Assembly: GCA_052067355.1 (NCBI GenBank)
Contig: JBQHQH010000008.1
Location: 1 to 64,000 of the forward strand
DNA length: 64,000 nt
Direction of reading: 5' to 3'
Source of the DNA: CABMKH01 sp040797625
GTDB lineage: Bacteria; Bacillota; Clostridia; Tissierellales; Tissierellaceae
This document shows positions 62,738 through 64,000 of the stretch, in pieces (positions within the stretch are counted from its first letter, which is position 1; every line of letters starts with the position of its first letter). The position numbers were made by a program, and so were the translations under genes. A model generated the notes under the pieces. The model was given only the letters and a program-made list of their open reading frames with translations, had not been told where the DNA came from and made no database searches.

Positions 62738-62766
62738 ATTATATTATATTTATCCATTAAATGCAA
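62738..62766 (-). promoter_or_regulatory. Sigma-A promoter of the efflux operon
   Basis: TTGCAT (62766-62761) and TATAAT (62743-62738) on the minus strand, 17-bp spacer. Confidence 0.6.
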
Positions 62767-62845
62767 ATTAACTTCCAAAAATTTCCCTTATACTCCTCCC
62801 TCCTTATTATAGGCAATATAATGCCTTCATCTATATACCCACATT

Positions 62846-63424
62846 CTATTTGCCTAAAAGACCATACTTTAAAAAATCATAAAATTTCTTAGTAAAATCC
62901 TGTATATCCTCTTTAGAGTTTATATTAGTAAAGATATCCCTATCAGCACCATCTATAAGTGCAATCAGCATATCAGCTATAAAGACTTCATCTATATCTC
63001 TGATCTCTCCTTTCTTCATTCCCTTTCTGATTATATCTTCCAATAAAATTCTACTCATTTTCTTCTTCTCTCTAAATAATTCATCATAGATATATGGATT
63101 ATCAATTAGATCCTTATAAAATGCCAGAGAGTATACCTTTGAATGTTCTAATGCAAAATTCAATAGAAAATCTATTTTCTCTAAGGTTCCCTCCATCTTC
63201 GAGATATTTTCCATTATGTATCTAAAATACTCATCCATTACAGATAGTACAACCTTTATAAAGAGTTCCTCTTTTGAAGAAAAATATCTATATATGGTCA
63301 TCTTACTTATTCCTGACTCTTCAGCTATTTGATCCATAGAGGTAGCCCTATACCCAAATTCAAAGAATAATTCCTTAGCCTTTTCCATCATTCTATTATA
63401 TTTGATCTCACTTTGACTAATCAT
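62846..63424 (-). CDS. TetR-family transcriptional regulator
   Basis: A 192-residue TetR protein. HTH at about 10-55: MMEKAKELFFEFGYRATSMDQIAEESGISKMTIYRYFSSKEELFIKVVL. The C-terminal region has RDIDEVFIADMLIALIDGADRDIF. It lies upstream of the efflux operon in the same direction and divergent from the stalk-domain gene. The dyad at 63451-63481 overlaps both its own promoter and the divergent one, so autoregulation is likely. Confidence 0.9.
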   Translation of the reverse strand: MISQSEIKYNRMMEKAKELFFEFGYRATSMDQIAEESGISKMTIYRYFSSKEELFIKVVLSVMDEYFRYIMENISKMEGTLEKIDFLLNFALEHSKVYSLAFYKDLIDNPYIYDELFREKKKMSRILLEDIIRKGMKKGEIRDIDEVFIADMLIALIDGADRDIFTNINSKEDIQDFTKKFYDFLKYGLLGK

Positions 63425-63450
63425 ATACTCTCTCCCTCAGAAACTATACT

Positions 63451-63481
63451 ATTGTACTTATATAGTATAATAGTACAATAT
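63451..63481. promoter_or_regulatory. Probable TetR operator in the divergent promoter region
   Basis: TATTGTACT (63451-63459) and AGTACAATA (63473-63481) are exact complements 13 bp apart. They overlap the -10 and spacer of the TetR promoter. Confidence 0.6.
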
Positions 63482-63492
63482 ATTTTGTCAAT
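63465..63492 (-). promoter_or_regulatory. Sigma-A promoter of the TetR gene
   Basis: TTGACA (63492-63487) and TATACT (63470-63465) on the minus strand, 16-bp spacer. Confidence 0.6.
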
Positions 63493-63514
63493 ATTTTTCC
63501 TGTATTGTATAATA
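63486..63514 (+). promoter_or_regulatory. Sigma-A promoter of the stalk-domain gene
   Basis: TTGTCA (63486-63491), 17-bp spacer, TATAAT (63509-63514). Its -35 box shares bases with the divergent TetR -35 box. Confidence 0.55.
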
Positions 63515-63590
63515 TGTAATCTTTTTGTAATAGTTTTTTAATGGAATCTAAAATAGAAAGATGCTATAATGGAACCAAAGGAGTGATTAT

Positions 63591-64000
63591 ATGCAAGGTA
63601 AAAGGAAAAAATGGACAGGTATCGTTGCAGCTTCTCTATTAATGGTCACAGTAGTTTCCTCTTTTAGCTATGCTGCAAGAACCAAAAAGGTAATGGATAT
63701 GTGGTACGGTAGCATGAATATCATCTATAACGGAAAGAATGTTACCAATGATTTAAAACCCTTTGTTGACAAGGATGGTAATTCATATGTTCCACTAAGA
63801 ATACTTTCTACTTATTTTGATAAAAATGTACAATGGGATGCTAAAACATACACAGCTACTGTTACTGACAAGGCAGGTTCTGGAGTTCAACAAGGAGAAA
63901 TAGCTCAATTACAAAATAAAATATTATTAAAAGATATCGAAATTACTGAGCTAAAGAAGAAAATTGAGAACCTAGAAAAAGAATTAGATGAGGATAGCAG
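63591..64000 (+). CDS. Copper-amine-oxidase-like stalk domain protein, 3' end outside the window
   Basis: ATG 63591 follows AAAGGAGTGATTAT and opens a frame to the end of the window. It has a signal peptide (about 1-27, ending SYAA), then the stalk/copper-amine-oxidase N-terminal domain pattern: IIYNGKNVTNDLKPFVDKDG, then NSYVPLRILSTYFDKNVQWDAKTYTATV, followed by a Lys/Glu-rich coiled coil (EIAQLQNKILLKDIEITELKKKIENLEKEL). Many such secreted proteins of spore formers are wall-associated. Function unknown; the C-terminal part is not seen. Confidence 0.8.
   Translation, partial: MQGKRKKWTGIVAASLLMVTVVSSFSYAARTKKVMDMWYGSMNIIYNGKNVTNDLKPFVDKDGNSYVPLRILSTYFDKNVQWDAKTYTATVTDKAGSGVQQGEIAQLQNKILLKDIEITELKKKIENLEKELDEDS

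Noticed and set aside
1..64000. CRISPR arrays, rRNA or tRNA genes
   Set aside because: No regularly spaced repeats and no recognisable tRNA or rRNA sequence found on either strand by eye.

Overview
The window comes from a low-GC, anaerobic, endospore-forming Firmicute, most likely a Tissierellia/Clostridia amino-acid and purine degrader. The evidence is AT-rich DNA with strong GGAGG ribosome binding sites, a gerA-gerC-gerB germinant-receptor operon, S-layer-homology proteins, accessory genes for selenium-dependent molybdenum hydroxylases, and a sigma-54-controlled ygeX/ygeY operon. No rRNA, tRNA, CRISPR array or intact transposase gene was seen. Most genes lie on the minus strand.

Layout. 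1-4225: the tail of a DUF1893 gene, an AraC-type remnant, an EamA transporter, and a cytosolic beta-lactamase-fold hydrolase paired with an NhaC-like carrier. 4651-12728: a purine nucleoside phosphorylase, then a molybdenum block with a ModE-like regulator, a P-loop NTPase, a FecBCD-type ABC importer (probably molybdate or tungstate), a MocA-like nucleotidyltransferase, YqeC, YqeB and XdhC. This block holds two decayed genes, a ThiF-like/MOSC remnant and a MoeA-like remnant with the family's C-terminal Cys motif. 12912-25939: a purine/ureide block with an M20 amidohydrolase (AllC-like), an allantoinase/hydantoinase, two complete sets of molybdenum-hydroxylase subunits and a YjiH-family membrane protein. 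It is transcribed from a strong promoter with a roughly 400-nt leader that contains a small ORF; an IclR regulator lies upstream.

26261-36625: a chemoreceptor behind a sigma-D-like promoter, then a sugar-acid operon (DapA-family lyase, TctA, TctB, TctC, IlvD/Edd dehydratase, MmsA-like aldehyde dehydrogenase) divergent from its DeoR regulator, with a dyad operator between them. 36890-44560: D-aminoacylase-like amidohydrolase, sodium/solute symporter, YgeY and YgeX, behind a -24/-12 promoter with three copies of a TTATCA-N3-TGATAA dyad upstream, next to the gene for the presumed sigma-54 activator. 44713-55521: ferredoxin-type aldo/keto reductase, two MurJ-like flippases flanking the ger operon, two SLH-domain proteins and a methyltransferase. 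55666-64000: a secreted LysM 5'-nucleotidase, a TetR/RND/membrane-fusion efflux operon with a TetR-type operator, a second TetR gene, and the start of a copper-amine-oxidase-stalk protein.

The unifying theme is scavenging of nitrogenous compounds. Molybdate import and selenium/molybdenum cofactor maturation supply the two hydroxylases. Their purine products, plus ring-opened ureides and diaminopropionate, would be handled by the AllB/AllC and YgeX/YgeY enzymes. The most interesting unexplained structures are the triple sigma-54 enhancer dyad, the long leader with its 27-codon ORF, and the decay of cofactor genes inside an otherwise intact molybdenum block.
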